DNA of 14,380 bases. It comes from DASSUW01 sp036257565. Its GTDB lineage: Bacteria; Actinomycetota; Thermoleophilia; Solirubrobacterales; Solirubrobacteraceae. The translations under genes and the position numbers were made by a program. Of this stretch, positions 13,891 through 14,380 are shown piece after piece. Position 1 is the first letter of the stretch. Each line of letters starts with the position of its first letter. The DNA is taken from assembly GCA_036257565.1 (NCBI GenBank), contig DATAFH010000024.1:1-14380 (forward strand), in the 5' to 3' direction. Under the pieces are notes generated by a model. That model was not told the DNA's origin and ran no database searches. It was given only the letters and a program-made list of their open reading frames with translations.

Positions 13891-13921
13891 CGGCGCCCCG
13901 GCGGTCAACGCCGGGGCGTCG
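13891..13921. terminator. Bidirectional GC hairpin terminator
   Basis: CGCCCCGGCG (13894-13903), loop GTCAA, and CGCCGGGGCG (13909-13918) form a perfect 10-bp stem, extended by three more pairs (one G-U) to 13891-13921. It sits in the 45-base gap between the FtsX remnant stop (13882, plus) and the hydrolase stop (13928, minus), the right place for a shared terminator. There is no U-run on either side, as is often the case in high-GC genomes. Confidence 0.72.
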
Positions 13922-13927
13922 GGGAGC

Positions 13928-14380
13928 TCAGCAGCCTCCGGGGCCGACCTGCGTCATCGTCCGCGTCGTCCCGTCGACCACGAACTCGCGGCAGTGCGGG
14001 GTCTCGCCCCGCCCGAAGTAGGCCGACAGGCGCTCGAAGCCGCCGCCGACGATGTGCGTCGTGCTCGCCTCGTCGGCGTGGCCGGCGAACGGTGACGTGT
14101 AGCCGGGCGCGCCGAGGCTGCCGGTCAGCGTCGTGCCGGGCTCCGACGCCTCGCCGCGCGTGCCGACCGTGACCATGTCGGTGGGGATCCCGAGCCCGAG
14201 CAGCCGCGTCTGCATCTCGCGGCTCTGCGAGTAGGGCATGAGGCCGTCGTCGGCGCCGTGCACCAGCGTCACCCCGCGCACGCCCGACGCCTTGATGTCC
14301 TCGGCCCGGCGGATGACGGTCCGGGCCGTGTACGCCTCCGGCCGCGCTTCGATCGGTCCGCCCATCTCACGCTCGATGTC
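13928..14380 (-). CDS. Alpha/beta hydrolase, C-terminal part (5' end beyond right edge)
   Basis: The last 150 residues of an alpha/beta-hydrolase-fold enzyme, likely an esterase, lipase or prolyl-oligopeptidase-type hydrolase. The strand-turn VTLVHGADDGLMPYSQSREMQTRLLGLG is the classic acid-residue region: the Asp of HGADD is the probable catalytic acid, and the PYSQSREM helix follows it as in S9-like enzymes. A histidine about 50 residues later (FAGHADEAS, or THIVGG) is the candidate catalytic His. The nucleophile Ser and the oxyanion loop would be upstream, outside the window. Two cysteines near the end (PHCREF and the final GGC) could form a disulfide, hinting at an exported protein, but the N-terminus is not visible. 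The reading frame is open to the last base, so the internal ATG at 14365 is not the start. The gene is followed by the hairpin at 13891-13921. Confidence 0.75.
   Translation of the reverse strand, partial: DIEREMGGPIEARPEAYTARTVIRRAEDIKASGVRGVTLVHGADDGLMPYSQSREMQTRLLGLGIPTDMVTVGTRGEASEPGTTLTGSLGAPGYTSPFAGHADEASTTHIVGGGFERLSAYFGRGETPHCREFVVDGTTRTMTQVGPGGC

Noticed and set aside
13452..14021. A 189-residue novel plus-strand gene
   Set aside because: Only parts match an FtsX permease and the rest is out-of-frame or antisense to the hydrolase. Frame switching recovers a known family, so it is a pseudogene.
1..14380. CRISPR array, tRNA, rRNA, insertion sequence or prophage
   Set aside because: No regularly spaced repeats, cloverleaf-like sequence, transposase motif or phage structural gene was seen by eye on either strand. 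A covariance-model tRNA scan was not possible.

Overview
The window is very GC-rich with a strong G/C bias at third codon positions. Its gene content (PspC/LuxR stress genes, a HisKA_3 kinase, a PAS/pseudo-receiver kinase, a GMC oxidase with a membrane leader, leaderless-looking starts) suggests a high-GC Gram-positive chromosome, perhaps Thermoleophilia/Solirubrobacterales. That placement is inference; no rRNA or marker gene is present. No tRNA, rRNA, CRISPR array, insertion sequence or phage gene was seen.

Layout from left to right: a CotA-like multicopper oxidase (minus, C-terminus cut by the left edge) preceded on its strand by a 96-residue unknown protein; an aldehyde dehydrogenase (plus); a PspC-domain gene that runs out of frame into a LuxR-type response regulator lacking its first ~45 residues (plus; a deletion or assembly junction near 3540); a secreted SMP-30-like beta-propeller (minus); a family-4-like uracil-DNA glycosylase (plus); an orphan histidine kinase with a degenerate receiver and a PAS domain (minus); an AI-2E family membrane protein (plus); a two-gene minus-strand operon of a membrane-anchored GMC oxidoreductase translationally coupled to a sarcosine-oxidase-like flavoprotein; a histidine phosphatase (plus); a membrane diguanylate cyclase with an intact GGDEF and I-site (minus); a decayed FtsX-type ABC permease (plus); and the C-terminal part of an alpha/beta hydrolase (minus, cut by the right edge).

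The genes form no single pathway. The loci mostly alternate in strand, giving repeated head-to-head and tail-to-tail pairs. Two head-to-head pairs share a CATG in which both start codons overlap. Three tail-to-tail pairs overlap by 11, 57 and 58 bases, and another has only 3 bases between stops. The only clear cooperation is the GMC/FAD oxidase operon. Two regions are visibly damaged: the PspC/regulator junction and the FtsX remnant. I see no convincing undescribed defence or mobile system. The most interesting points are the uracil-DNA glycosylase without the usual Fe-S cysteines, the three-module GMC oxidase, the PspC/regulator junction and the shared-start divergent pairs.
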